64,000 nt of DNA from Cynocephalus volans (taxonomy: Eukaryota; Chordata; Mammalia; Dermoptera; Cynocephalidae). This document shows, piece by piece, positions 1 through 12,457 of this stretch (position 1 is its first letter; each line of letters opens with the position of its first letter). The position numbers and the translations under genes are program-made. The DNA lies in contig NC_084468.1 in the NCBI RefSeq assembly GCF_027409185.1, positions 140,838,001 through 140,902,000 of the forward strand, given 5' to 3'. A model generated the notes under the pieces. The model worked only from the letters and a program-made list of their open reading frames with translations. It had not been told where the DNA came from and did not search any database.

Positions 1-221
1 TCGGGGAGTTGGAAGCAGAGCCAGGACAAAAAAGTCAACCCTCCTGGTTATCAATTCAGGGTGCTTTTGTCCCTATTGTTCCTTGTAAAAGAATCAGTCA
101 TCTCTTCTCATTAGTGGTGCTGTGGACCACAAAGGCCCTTGGGACCCCCTCTAGTGTTTTATGTCTTCTTTCTTCTGATATCAGTTTGATTTTCTGGTGA
201 AGCCTTTTTCACTGATCAATG

Positions 222-345
222 AACAAATATAATTGAACATTTACTTTATGCCGGACACTGTGCTAAATACTTTCCCAACTTTTCTTGTTTTCTGCACAAT
301 AATGTTATGACATGGAATTATTACCCTGATTTACCGATGACATGA
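222..345 (+). repeat. MIR SINE fragment
   Basis: ACATTTACTTTATGCCGGACACTGTGCTAAATAC matches the MIR core in two overlapping blocks, followed by the degenerate ATTATTACCCTGATTTACCG block. Confidence 0.75.
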
Positions 346-1916
346 GTGAGTTCCAGGGTTTAGTGTCAAAGTTTTCTCTTATTGTACATCCATGACAGAG
401 AATGTTGATTCCCAAATCTGGCTAATTATTTCTGAATTTTTATAACTGAAATTTACTTTGGATCTTCAACAAACATCTTTTTCAAAATGTTACTTTTATA
501 TCATTGAAATTCTCCCATCTGAAAAAGTGATCATAGTTAGAAACTATTCCCTCTGCGTGCTATTGCTACTCCTCCACCTTTGAATGCACATGAGGTGACA
601 ATAACACTCATTCCAAATTTTCCTGTAAGTATAGAAAATCAATGCCCTTCCCAGCTTCTTCATCCACCATCATGATTCCCTGGAGGTCCAAATACCCATA
701 CTTCTCTACTCTCCCACAAGCTCTTTAAGTTTTAACTTGGCTGCTGCTCAAACGTGATTTGCTTAAGCTGGTGAAGTGCCTCTCTACATTGGCCAGTGTG
801 AAATTCTGCTAATCTCTGTCCCTCTGGCTCACTCCATTACCACTGGGCTTCTGGCATTCCATTCTCAGTACCCTATTCTGACCCAAGGCTCAACAAGAAG
901 GGAACCAAGTCCCTTCCCCTATGAGATGTTTTCTTAGATTGCCCCCATTAGGTTTTCTTGGGCCCTAAAGTCAACACGATCTTGGATGACAGCTCTTCTA
1001 ACTAGTCAGTCAGCACACTGTTGACTGGGAGGAGACAGAAGACTAGGTACTTTTGATTTGGAAACTCCTTGGCTCCACCCCTCAGGGCTTTTGTCAGATC
1101 CAATACACCATACCATACTTATTCTTTACTCCTGATGAATTCTTTCTCTTTCCTGGAAAAATCTACCTGTGGAAATTTTCTTTCCTCCCTGATCAGCTCC
1201 ATTTTTCCTATCTCCTATCCAGTTCACCAGACATGTTCCAAGTTATTTTCCCTAGAAACTCCCAGCTACCTTTGAAAATGTAGAATGCAATTAACTACCA
1301 AGAGGGAAGCAGAAAGGAAGTTATTTCCTGCATGCACACCCAGAAACCAATGCTTCTTACTTTTTTGAAGAAATATATTTTCAGAATGTAATATAAATAT
1401 TTACATTCATATTTGAAAAAATCACAATTGAATGTCACCTTAAATTGATGTTTCTTCTATACCTCTTCTAAAGTTCTTCTTAGAAACAGTGTCTGAAGCT
1501 GAATGTCTTATTTTCATTCAACTTCCTGAGACTGAGCATAATTTATAGAAGTCTACAAGCCAACATTCATTTCAAGGTCAGAACTTTGATGTTGAAGTAG
1601 ACATAACTGCCTAATATTTGCCATTCATTTGCCATTGCATGGAATGTGCATTCAAACAGATTGGAATTGATCCCCAAAGAATCTTACAATTAAAATCATA
1701 AAAACAGCTGTCACCTTTTACTTGAAATGGATTATAAATTGGTTTATAATATGGGCGTTTTGTCCAGTCTTAAGAAAAAACTCCATTTTGAAAATTTTCA
1801 TTTTTTAGCAAATTCAGCAGGATTTCAATAGGAAAGTGATTTTTCTTTTCATACATTACATTAGGATTTTTAAACTTAATCTTTTTTATTTAAACTCTAA
1901 TACATTAAAAAAATCT
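346..1916. other. Intergenic, nothing recognised
   Basis: AT-rich sequence with only short random open frames, and no splice, repeat or RNA signal that I can support. Confidence 0.5.
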
Positions 1917-2001
1917 TTTATTTTTGGAGGCTGGCTGGTACTGGGATCCGAACCCTTGACCTTGGTGTTGTGCTCTAATGACTGAGCTAACCGGCCAACC
2001 C
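1917..2001 (-). mobile_element. CYN-type SINE, monomer
   Basis: The minus strand reads GGTTGGCCGGTTAGCTCAGT through GGGTTCGGATCCCAGTACC, ending in an A-rich tail. Closest of all copies to the tRNA-Ile 5' end. I see no clear TSD. Confidence 0.9.
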
Positions 2002-3008
2002 CATTTTAAGAATGTTATTTCAAGTGGTTGGAAGCAGTTTGAGCTGAAGAGGATGACAACATCTGGGAAAGAAAAGGTGAATGGGTCTAGGACTTCCTTG
2101 GTAATAGAAGTTGAGACTCCTCTAGTCCTCCCTGCTATCACACAACCTAGACAGGAGAAGTTTAAACAAAACCAAGTCAAAATGCTCTGTCTTAAGGAAA
2201 AATAAGATTCCGGTGGGGAGTGGATTTGGGGGCTCTGGGACTGAAGGAAAAATAGCAAGGTGGAAAAGAAGGGTCTGGTAGAATGGGGGAGCGCTGAGGA
2301 AGACAGTCATGGGGATCCCCTATGCTGCAGTCATTCAGGAAACTGAGGGAAAGCCTAATTTCAGGAAACGCCTAATTTTAAGTTGTCACTTTTAATGTAA
2401 CATTTTTGTAGGTGATAAACGGAACAGAGGTGGCACAAGGCATTTTATGTGGGGTATTGAAGTAATAGCTGAGCCCAACAGGCTGGCAACTCGAGGGTTT
2501 CGGATGCAGACATCTCACACTAACACACAGCAATACTCCAAATACAATGGCAGGCCAAAAATAACTAAAATATTTTAGAATAATTTGTTTTATTACTATA
2601 AAAAGTTTAAGTACCCAGGGAGCTGATTATATAATCATTAAGAATTTTAATCTCAACTTTCTAAAATGTACTAAAGCTATTTTTAAGGTGATGAAATCAT
2701 TGCTACATTATTTATTTTGGATGACTCACATTCTTAATATACGTTGAAAGAGTTGTTCTTCTAACAGCTAGCACTGAAGTCTCCCTTAGGTTGAAAACTT
2801 ACTTTATTATTTTTAGGCCATTTCAGGTGAAGATGGTGAAGTCCTAGGTAATGGCCTAAAGGAGAGAGTGAAACAGATAGTTTTAAACTGATCCACAAAA
2901 GAAGTAAAAGGAATGTGGGGTGGGGAAAAGCAACGAGAGAGAAAGGACAAGTAGAAAATGAGAAGGCAGGCCGAAGAAGACAGAAGGCTGAAACTGCGCA
3001 AAAATGAT

Positions 3009-3503
3009 GTATTGATTACCTACTGCTGCGTCACAAATTACTCCAGAACTTAGTGACTTAAACAACAAATATTTGTTTTTTCACAGTTTCTGTGAAAAAG
3101 GCACCTAGCTGGCTGCCTCTGGCTCCAAGTCTCTCAGGAAGTTGCAGACAGCTGTCAGCTGGGGCTGAGGTCTTCTGTGAGGACCAGGAGGGTAGCATCT
3201 GATTCCAGGCTCACTCACGTGCTCGCTGGCAGGGTTCAGCCTCTCGAGGGGCATCAGACTGCATTGTATGCCTCTCCAGAGAGCAGCTCAAAACACGTGA
3301 AGAAAGGGAGAGCGGGTACCCGAGATGCAAGCCACAGGTTGAAACCTAATCTTGTAGGTGACACCCCTTCACCTCTGCCCCATTCTCTGTGCTAGAAACA
3401 AGTTACAAAACCCAGCTCATACTGAAGGGGAGGACATTACATGAGGGCCTGACTTCCGGGAAGTAGGAATTATTTGGGGACAGTTTAAAGGCTGCCTGTT
3501 ACA
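3009..3503 (+). repeat. Ancient LTR-like interspersed repeat, family not assigned
   Basis: The phrases TACTGCTGCGTCACAAATTA, CTTAGTGACTTAAACAAC, CACAGTTTCTGTG, GTCAGCTGGGGCTGAGG and a 3' end GGCTGCCTGTTACA belong to a common eutherian repeat that I recognise but cannot name safely. The TG...CA ends suggest an LTR. Confidence 0.65.
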
Positions 3504-6500
3504 GGTAGCTAATGAGAGCATGGCTGGGGGTATTGATAGAGGCAGGGATGTTGAATATTGAATGTTCAGTTGTTTCTAGAGCTGCTCCAGCCTCTTAAGC
3601 ATCAAAATTGACTTTTGTACAACCCATCAAATGCTGGAAGAATGACCCCTTCATGAAGAGGTGTGATGGGGTGGGGATGGTGGATAGAGAGTTGGAAGTT
3701 TTCCAGACTTTGACATTTGCTTGCCTCATTCTTTCATTCCTGTATTCTCTGAGGCCTTGTACAGCTTTCCACTTTCAGTGAGCATAACGTTATCAGTTCT
3801 GTTCGACCACTTATACTCTGGAAGCTAGCATTTAGAAATGTTAAACATATTTATTCATGTTTTCCTTAAAAAAAACAACCTAATCTTGTGCATTTTCAAA
3901 GTATTTTTAAAGAACTATAAAAAGTAGATTGTTATTATTGACAAACTAATCAACTCCTAAGTAAATTTGCTCTAAAAAGCTACGTGATTCTAAGAGAAAA
4001 AGAAAAACCCATACTTACATATGTACATTTATTTATTTATATCTGAAACCATATACTCATCTGTTTCAGCAATACTTTTCTTGCTTAATTTTGTATTTTT
4101 AAAATCTCTTCTGATTCTTTACATTTTCCCTGATTTTGTTAACGACAAAATATATTTTAAATTAGAGACATTTTTCTCATTCCTGCCTTGTTCCTTTACT
4201 TGATGGATGATATTTTTTATCTACCAGTGCTTATCATCCATACTTAGAAAACAGTCTCCATCAGTGATCTATCTTGATCTCTTTATCTGTTGTGTCACTA
4301 AGTCACATTGCAACAGATTCTTGGTAACCTGAAAAATACCAAGATGCTCCTAGATAACTGAAAATCCCAGTGAGGTAGAATTTCCTGCATTCTACCAAAC
4401 AAGGTCTGCAGAAGAATAACTAGGCTGGAGCTGGTAGTTCCACAGTAAGGTTGCCCAGTCCCAGTTGTTTGGAGAGTGCTGTCCCCAGGGTCTACAAGGC
4501 ACAAGGGAGGAGAAGCAGAGTATGGCCTGCTCTGCTACCTGGTGTTCCGAGATTTTGTCCTCAGTTGTCTGAGATTCTGTATGATATGAAATAAATTCCA
4601 ATGAACAAGAAGGTGGGGTTTCAAACATGAGAACTATGATATGATAACATGCAACAGAGTAGCACCTAATAGAGAAAAGCACAAAGAGGCAAAGTAAAAC
4701 AGCCCCAACTCCCAACATCTAGATGATACCCACTGTGTTTGTGTGCTTACCTTCCTTCAGAGATGTTTGTTCATTCTTAAAGTGATTTTTGCAGACTATA
4801 AAGGTACTGTTGTGCCTTTCTGTAGGCCACCTGAGCTAGCTGAAGTAATCATCAGATATTCTCATACCTGCTCCAAAGCACAGTATTTGAGAACAGACCT
4901 GGCCTCTGTTTCAGTTGGAAGTAATTGACCATTTTGTGTAACCACAAAGATTTCCTGAGCCTGTGCCCATCTCCTGGTTGAGCCAGTTTGTTAGCCTCAG
5001 CCTCGTACGCAGGGTGCGCTGGAATGTTTGGCAAGCGTAAGTGCAGTGCAATGCCATCATTGTGCTGCTTTCCCAGCGCATGTTTTCCCACGTAGAACAT
5101 TCAAAATGCTCAGTTCCCTGGAAAATGTTCTAAAGAAGTTTCACTGTATTAGGCTTTGTCTTCTCACCTTTCACAAAGGCAGGCAGCCCTCCGTTCAGAA
5201 CCGGCTTTCCTTTCCATAGGCATTTGTGTTGGCACAGAGCCACACGGACGTGAGCTACAGGAGAGAAAAGCCTGGACCAGAAGCAGGGGGAGGGGACATG
5301 TCCCAGGTTTTTTTTTTTTTTTCCCCCTCTTGCATTCAATATACAGAAAGATCCTGAATTGAAAATGCCTATCAGTTTGCTTATGAAGATGTTGTCAAAG
5401 AAATTTGTTTACATGACAACTAATTATCATTTTTTTAAACCGGAGATGATTTACTAAATGATAAACAGCTCAAAAATTATTTAAAATCAAAATATAAAAT
5501 ATAGGTTATTAGTTGACATATGTGATTTGAATGACTTACAATGTAGATGTCAAATGTTAAGTTGTTACATAAGACATGTTTATTATATGTATAAAAAATT
5601 ACTGATCACGATTTTTCACAGAATGAAAATTAAAGAATTCTCTGATTATTGTAAATTACAAAAATGACAGGGATTTCTTTCTCTCTCTTTTTTGGCAGTT
5701 GGCTAAAAATGATAGGGATTTCTGAGAAATCACTATTGAGAAAGATAAAGCAACATCAATTTGTCGTATTTCAATGGATTCTACATTCAACACAGATTAG
5801 CTTATTTTTAAAATTTAAATAAACGGTGAAGCTCAGTTGGGCCAATTAAGCTCTTTTTATTTTTCTGTTCTTTCACTATACACAAAAGTCTAAGAAATTT
5901 TTGCTGATTTCGTAAAGCACCACAATAGCTTTGAAAATGGCTGAGAAGAAGTAAGAAAGAAACTTGAAATGCATAGAAAACTTAGGATTTTCAGTCAACT
6001 TTTCTCGAAGGTATTTATTCTTTAGAACGTTCTGAATTTCTATGATTCTCTGGGAATATTGGTTACCTGTTCTCAATTTTTTATACTATGTTAGGATCTA
6101 CTTAAACATGAGTTTAAAAGCCACATCAAGTTTGTGTCTGTCTGGAAAACAGGACTCGACTTCCACAGATAGTCACAGAGAATCCAAATATACACTGTCT
6201 TACATCACTGACATTGTAGCTGTCCAAGAAGAGACAAAAAGTATATTAGGAAAGTCTTGGTAGGAAACGAGCATCAAAGCTTCATGATAGATACAAGGCA
6301 ATATTTTCAGAACACATCAAGTAACTTAGACATTACTAAAAAATAAAAATAAAAAAAATGTGCATTGCTAAAAAATGCCCCTGACTGTCAACACAGTGCT
6401 CTGGCCCTGTGCTGCTTTTTCTGACCCTGCTGGGGAAGCGGTGAAAGTAAAGTGAGCGGTCGGTTAATTGAACCTGTTTATATCTTGACAGCCTTTGGAA

Positions 6501-7064
6501 TTCCTTCTTCTCCCTGGGTAGCACAACCACTGTTCTGTCTTATTTTTTGACTGTTTGTGCTTACCAATAACCCCTGTCAGGTTTGAGAAGTGGAGAGACA
6601 GGTGTGACTCCCTAACGTGAGTGTTGGCCTGCTGTACGATGGGGAGAGAATGAAGAGAGAGATGACGGCACTTTAAATGAGCATGTATGAAATTCATGAT
6701 GGTGTGAATATAATACGCAAAAGGAAGTGGGGTGGGTTAGGAGAAAGGAGGACTGTACGTGGTAATTGAAACCTCCAGCCTAGATTCAGATAGCCTTAAG
6801 ATTAGATAAATATAGACAAAGACGCTTAAAGATGCTTCCAAGAAAGTGCTCTTCTTTGCATTTCCTTACAGAAATATAAAAACAAAGTGGCCGTATAACA
6901 GAGTGACAGAGAGTTTTAGTAAATGTGGTTTGAATTACATTCAGATGAATGCAAAGGGATATGTTTTCTGGGATAGGTGTCTAGCACATAGCTTTTTTTA
7001 CTGCTGGAAACTGTTTAAGATTTGATATTGGCTTTTGGGAGAGCTTCATCCTTCTTGAAATTGT
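3504..7064. other. Intergenic, nothing recognised
   Basis: No gene or confident repeat seen. Short open frames on both strands lack homology I can recognise. A T14 run lies near 5309. Confidence 0.5.
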
Positions 7065-7190
7065 AATACCACTAGACTGTAAGTTGCTCAGAAGAAAGCA
7101 TTACATTTCCCACTTCCCATGTCTCTTTCCACAGTGCCTGGTATTTTGTACACAAAAGGGACTAAGAAATATTGTATGAATTACTAAAGT
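7065..7190 (+). repeat. L2-like 3' end
   Basis: CTAGACTGTAAGTTGCTCAG, CACAGTGCCTGGTATTTTG and AAATATTGTATGAATTAC are the usual wording of L2 3' ends. Confidence 0.7.
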
Positions 7191-8261
7191 GCCACATTCA
7201 AAGCACTGTCATTACCAAATGCAGAGCTAAGACCATTTACACTATGGTTATTTCCAAAATCTCTTGCTGCTAATTAATGAGATCTTATCTGCCGTGAGAC
7301 ATAACATCTATTTAGAACGATGGAAATAGAATTTCTCTCCTTTGTTCTGTCATTCTCATACTACCATTTACTTGTTTCTTTAATAGCAAAATCATTTGCC
7401 TTTTGTTCATTACTCAGGTTTTTGCTCCCAGCACGGTAAAACTGTCTGCCATGCCAGAAAAGATGTGTTAAGCTCTGGTACCCAGCTGGGTGCTGGAATA
7501 CAGTAAACCGCTGGCATGCTTATCGCAGTTTCTTTGTGACCTATTACTCTCCATTTCATTACTATTTAATATTTACTAAGAGTGCTGTCAGCTCTCATCC
7601 TTTCATTTGCCCTCCTTCACAGGCATCTCCCCATCCTTCCTTGCTCCTCCTCGCCCTGCCCCCACTCCCTCCAGCTACCTACTATCTAGCTCAACCCGGC
7701 TCTGGATACTAAGAAAACAAAAAACAAAACCAACTTTCTTTTGCCACCACTTCATTTCCAAGTCCCACCCCCTTCCCAAAGTGCAAATGACTCAGATAAA
7801 GGGAAATAGAAAAAAGAGATGAGAAATCCAAGGGCAGATATTCAGACCAGGTGAGAGTCTGTTGGAGAGAAAGGAATAGAGACATGAGACACCTTTAGTC
7901 TCTCTGGGGATAACCCCGGAGGGAGTCAAGTATACAGGCAGAAGTCTCACACTTGTGGCCAGTGTATTTAGTTTGCACAATGCTTTGATTTCTTTTCCTT
8001 TTCAGTGAAGCAACATTAAAATATCAGACAATGTACAAGCATAAATGTCTGGCTTCTCTTGAAAAATTGGAAGACCTGGGCACACGTTCCTGCATGGAAA
8101 CAATTGGCTAGAGCTGAGCAAAATGCATGAGTTAAGGAAACCCTGAAAAGAGACAGCACAACTCTTGCACACAATAAAAGATTTATCTACCCAGTTGCCA
8201 CAGACTCTGCAACTACTCAGTTGTGCAGGGTAAAGCAGACTGAAGACGATGAAGTTTTCAG

Positions 8262-8440
8262 TTTAGAACTTGGCTCCTCCACTTGACAAACACATAACCT
8301 TCTAGATTTGAGCCTCCATCTGCCCTTCTGTAGATGGGGGAGTGATACTATCTGTCCTCACAGGGTTGTCACGAGTATCAGATTTTTTTAAAAAAAGGTT
8401 TGAGTGGAAGTATCAAGTACACACTCAATTGCATGGCTGC
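8262..8440 (+). repeat. MIR-like SINE fragment
   Basis: GAGCCTCCATCTGCCCTTCTG, then GGGAGTGATACTATCTG and CTCACAGGGTTGTCACGAG, fit the MIR 5' half. Confidence 0.6.
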
Positions 8441-8504
8441 CAGTTTTTCTTGGTCGTTCTTTTGGCTTAAATATTAGCTACTCCATGTGCCCTCTTTTAA
8501 AATA

Positions 8505-8705
8505 TAGTCATTCACCACATAATGGACTGCATATACGATGATGGTCCCGTAGGATTATAACGGCTATAAAATATAGCCTAGGTGTGCAGTTGGCGATACC
8601 ATCTAGGTTTGTGTAAGTGTAAGTATGATGTCTGCACTACAATGAAATGGCCCAATGACACATTTCTCAGAATGTAGCCCTGTAGGTAAGTGATGCGTGA
8701 TGTAC
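8505..8705 (-). mobile_element. Tigger-like DNA transposon remnant (internally deleted)
   Basis: Terminal segments AGTCATTCACCACATAATGG and GTAAGTGATGCGTGATGTA are imperfect inverted repeats. Phrases such as ATACCATCTAGGTTTGTGTA and CATTTCTCAGAATGTAGCCC fit a Tigger-group Tc1/mariner element with most of the interior deleted. TA dinucleotides abut both ends. Orientation is tentative. Confidence 0.7.
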
Positions 8706-11024
8706 AAACATACATGGATGGGTAATAAGTTACGAATGCTTAATAACACCTAGGAGAACACAAGGATGGCTGTGGGTCAGTTAGGGACCCTTAGCCATGG
8801 AACCCAGCACTTCACATTCTTGGGTTCCCCTAGCCCATACCTTCCTGTTTTAGGTCACTACCAGGGTCCTTTCATGATTCCTGAAAAGTGCATTTTGTTT
8901 CCAAGTTCCCTTCCACCACCCATTATTTAAAGCCATTCCTGGGAGATACGGGACACACTCCGGGATCTACTCTAAGGAAACAAAATACATGGATGGCATA
9001 GGAATAAGTCAGCAAAGATTGTTTTTCTTTCTTTCTTTCCTTCCTCCCTTTCTCTTCCTCTCCTTTCTTCTTTATTTTTCTCTTTCCTTCAATTAGAAAT
9101 AACTCATATTTCAACAGTTCTTACTGCAATCAGTTTATCATTATTTCAGCTCAATTCTTTCTTTAAAACTCACATAGTAATGATCTTCCCTCCTATTCCT
9201 ACCCTTCCCCACCTTGCATGGATGCAGGAAATGCAGCCCTAACTCCTAATTAATATTTTAGAGAAGCCCAGCGTCACATTCATACATGCCACGGTCCCAT
9301 TTTGGCTGCTACTGTCCCCTCTCACTCCAGACCACACCCAGAGCCTTTTGCTCAGTCACCTCTTGTGTTAACACTTCTTCCCAGCCCATTTGCCTCCCTG
9401 CATCTCGCACGTACTGCTAACAGAAAGCCACCTTGTTTGACATTGTTTGCTGAAGGGTAGGCAGTTACACGAGGACTTTACACACATGATGGAAAACAAC
9501 TTGAGACTTAAGTTTTAAAAGATTTGTTAAAAAAAAAAAAAAGCTGAAGGACAGTGACCCACCCCTGAGCCTCAGGACCCCAGAGCCCCTGCCACCTGCC
9601 TCTGCCCTCCTCCAGCTGAGATGCTGACTCCCTGATACCCTCTGGCCTCTCCTCTGTAGGACAAGGCATCTTTCATGGCCTTAGTCCCTAACCCCTCCCA
9701 CCCTGCCCTCACCACTCACACAGAAAATGCTTCAAACCATAATCATCTCCACAGTGTGTGCTCTGCTCCCACTGGAGTCAGCACTTTTAATCATTAAAGG
9801 CAATATTGAGCACCCCAGGCTGAGCCAGCTGTATTTAACTTACTCCCCTGGTCCAAGGCTTCCACAAGGAAATCTGCATGACTGAAAAGGTTATCAAAGC
9901 CTCCCCACCTGCCCTCCTATGAAAGGAGAGTTTACCTAAAGACCACCTTTAAAGCCATCAGAAATACTGGAGGCTACTGTCAAAGCATTTGGATGCCTTT
10001 CTATTCCTGGAGGGATCCTGAGGCTTCCTTAGTTCTCCTTACATGATAAGCACATTATAAGGAACTCCCTGAAGAAATCGTTAGAAGAAAAGCAGGTATT
10101 GAACCCCTGCTGTACACATACCAGTGGTGTTGCCAGGACAGAATGCAGGGCAATCCGTAAGTGTCATGGGACACCACCTGACTCCTGCCTTCTCCTCTCC
10201 CTTTTGACAAATGACATAGGAAACTGAACCATATGGGTAAAACTCAGCACCCAGAAGCTTTCGCAATTGTACTCTCTGTTGCCACGAGGAACAAAAAGAA
10301 AAAAAGCTTGGAGTGTGAGGTTTACATGGTGAGCATTCGTATCAGTTGTTCTGATTGGGTTTTAAATTTCCGGGTGGGTACCAGAGAAGCAGGGGGTCCT
10401 TCCCCCCTGAGGACTGTGTTTTTCAAGCAAAGGATAAAGAAAGCTTTTTCTGCCAAGCCTGGCTTCCAGCTCACCATGTAAATGTATGCCGCTGATATCG
10501 AACAATACATGATCCACACCTGTGTCAGACGGGGGAGGCTGTCTCCGGCTTCAGACCGTACCGCATTCACAAAGATAACCGATGTTCCCACACCTCCCCC
10601 TCTTCTCCTTCCTCATTTCCTTTTTTGCTCCCAAAGGTATGTTATATTTCATTTGAAAGTGCTTAGAGACTACAGCAATATGCACTATATAAATAATAAA
10701 TGGAATGCAATAGAATTGGAATAGTCTTGGACCTCTGACTTTGGCTTACATCCCAAAACAGACAGATTTAGACATGCAAAAGCTGCTTCTTTGACAGGCT
10801 AGTTCTCCTCCCCCCTTTCCTTAAAACCGCCCTTTCATTTACTTATTGGGATTTTTGTGTGCCTGTTGGGGGTTAGGGGAAGTTCACAGCCTCCCATCTC
10901 TATTGTTCATGGTGGATGTGTTCAACATGGAATGTCACTGCATGTGAAATAGAAAGAATAAAGGCAGAGAAAGGAAAGCAAGAGAAAAAAGCATGGAATA
11001 TAATAGGATAGAATTAAATAAAAC
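8706..11024. other. Intergenic, nothing recognised apart from simple tracts
   Basis: Holds the polypyrimidine tract near 9.0 kb and an A run near 9.53 kb. The 61-89 residue open frames near 10.1-10.7 kb overlap on both strands and show no domain. Confidence 0.5.
9015..9090. repeat. Polypyrimidine low-complexity tract
   Basis: CTTT/CCTT units with a few interruptions. Another lies at about 37240-37350. Confidence 0.8.
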
Positions 11025-11390
11025 TAACAATAAACAGTTATTTATTTTGTGCTAGGTATCGTGCTAAGAGTGATGTAGGGATACAAAGAACATTGAGACG
11101 TGGGCTGCATTTCCAAAGTTCATGGCTATTGCATACAGCAAACTATAGAGAATGCTAGAAGAGAGCTGGCGGCACACGGGAGAGATCCATTTCTGTTGGG
11201 GAGATCAACCTGGAAAGGTTTCCCACTTAGATCTTTGATAGGATTTTGGAGATGTGAAGAATGAGAATTTGTTGGGGAGAACAGAATGAGCAGAAGTACA
11301 GAAACAGAAAGCAGCAGGTGGGCATGAGAACCCATGGCTGGTGGGGTAACAAAGGTAGAGTCCAGACTGCAGAGGAAGAGAGAAAGGAAT
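11025..11390 (+). repeat. Probable third fragment of the same ancient repeat
   Basis: TTATTTTGTGCTAGGTATCG through ATACAAAGAACATTGAGACG matches the left end of copies A and B. Later parts match only loosely. Confidence 0.4.
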
Positions 11391-11570
11391 TCACATTAAG
11401 GAGGCCCTTCATTCTATGCTGGGCCCTTTCAAATGAACTCCCATCTAATCTCCTAAACAGCCTTGTAACATAGATACTATTATTCTCACTGCACAGTTAA
11501 GCGAACTGGAAGGTTAAGCATTAGCACAGGGATGGTACTTGAATCCCCCAGGTCCTGAGTGTGTGGCCTG
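11390..11570 (+). repeat. MIR SINE fragment
   Basis: CTATGCTGGGCCC, CTCCTAAACAGCCTTGTAA, ATACTATTATTCTCACTGCA and AGGTTAAGCATTAGCACAGG follow the MIR core in order. Confidence 0.75.
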
Positions 11571-12440
11571 TGTCCCTTCCAGGGCACTGGTGTTTCATGC
11601 ATCCTTTCTATTGCCTCGGACCCAAAGCAGGTTTTGGAATTTATCTATGGACAATTGGAGCCACTGAACAGTTTTTCAGCAAAGGAGAAATACAATCAAA
11701 TCAGAAAAGAGAGAGTTATCTTTAAAATGTTCAGTTTTTATATTTATCAAAGGGCCTCTAGAGCAAGGGGTGTAGATGGCGGAGTATCAGGCAAGGAACA
11801 CTCGTTCTCCTTTCCTGACTGCCCTTGTAATATACCATATCTGAAAACTGATAATCTGATATAAGATTTAAATCATTCCCCAATAATCTGAAATTAATCT
11901 GAGTTTTCTACAATCTAAAGTGTGCAGCAGCGGAGGTGAATTTTTTCTCCCTTTCTTTGGTTCCCAAAAGATTAATTACATCAAAGACACCTATTCCAAA
12001 CTTAGTGCCAATTTAAATCACTGTAGCATTCAGGGCTAGAGTACTCATGCATGTCTGATGGTAGAGAAATCAGGAGAATCACTTGGAAACCTAATTTGAA
12101 ATTGTAGATCGAGTCCTGAAAATGTTCATTTTTGGAAATTTAGATTAAGATACTACTTCAATTGGAGAAAACCGTGTGCCCAGACATGTTTATTGTCTCA
12201 TTACATAATAATAGAAAAATAAACTATGTTATATTCACTTAATAAAATATTATGAATTTGTTAAAAAGAAAAATATCAGTATCATATCAGAATATTAAAA
12301 TGTTCAAGATGTAATTTTATACGAAAAAAGCTGAGTATAAATTTTTTCTAAATCAGAGCATGTGTTAGTAACTACAGGAGAGTTAAGTGGAAAATGCAAC
12401 TGTATTGGTTTGGACTTTTTTTCTCTTTAAAATTCTTGTT

Positions 12441-12457
12441 AATGATGATGACTCCTG
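12441..12457. repeat. Target-site duplication, left, of L1 copy 1
   Basis: The 17 bases AATGATGATGACTCCTG are repeated exactly at 14571-14587, after the A-rich tail of the L1. The cut site on the primed strand reads CATT/AACA, loosely like the L1 endonuclease preference. Confidence 0.93.

Noticed and set aside
12394-12457. Apparent N-terminal start of the 580-codon frame of L1 copy 1
   Set aside because: The first 21 or so codons are flanking target DNA and its TSD, joined in frame by chance.
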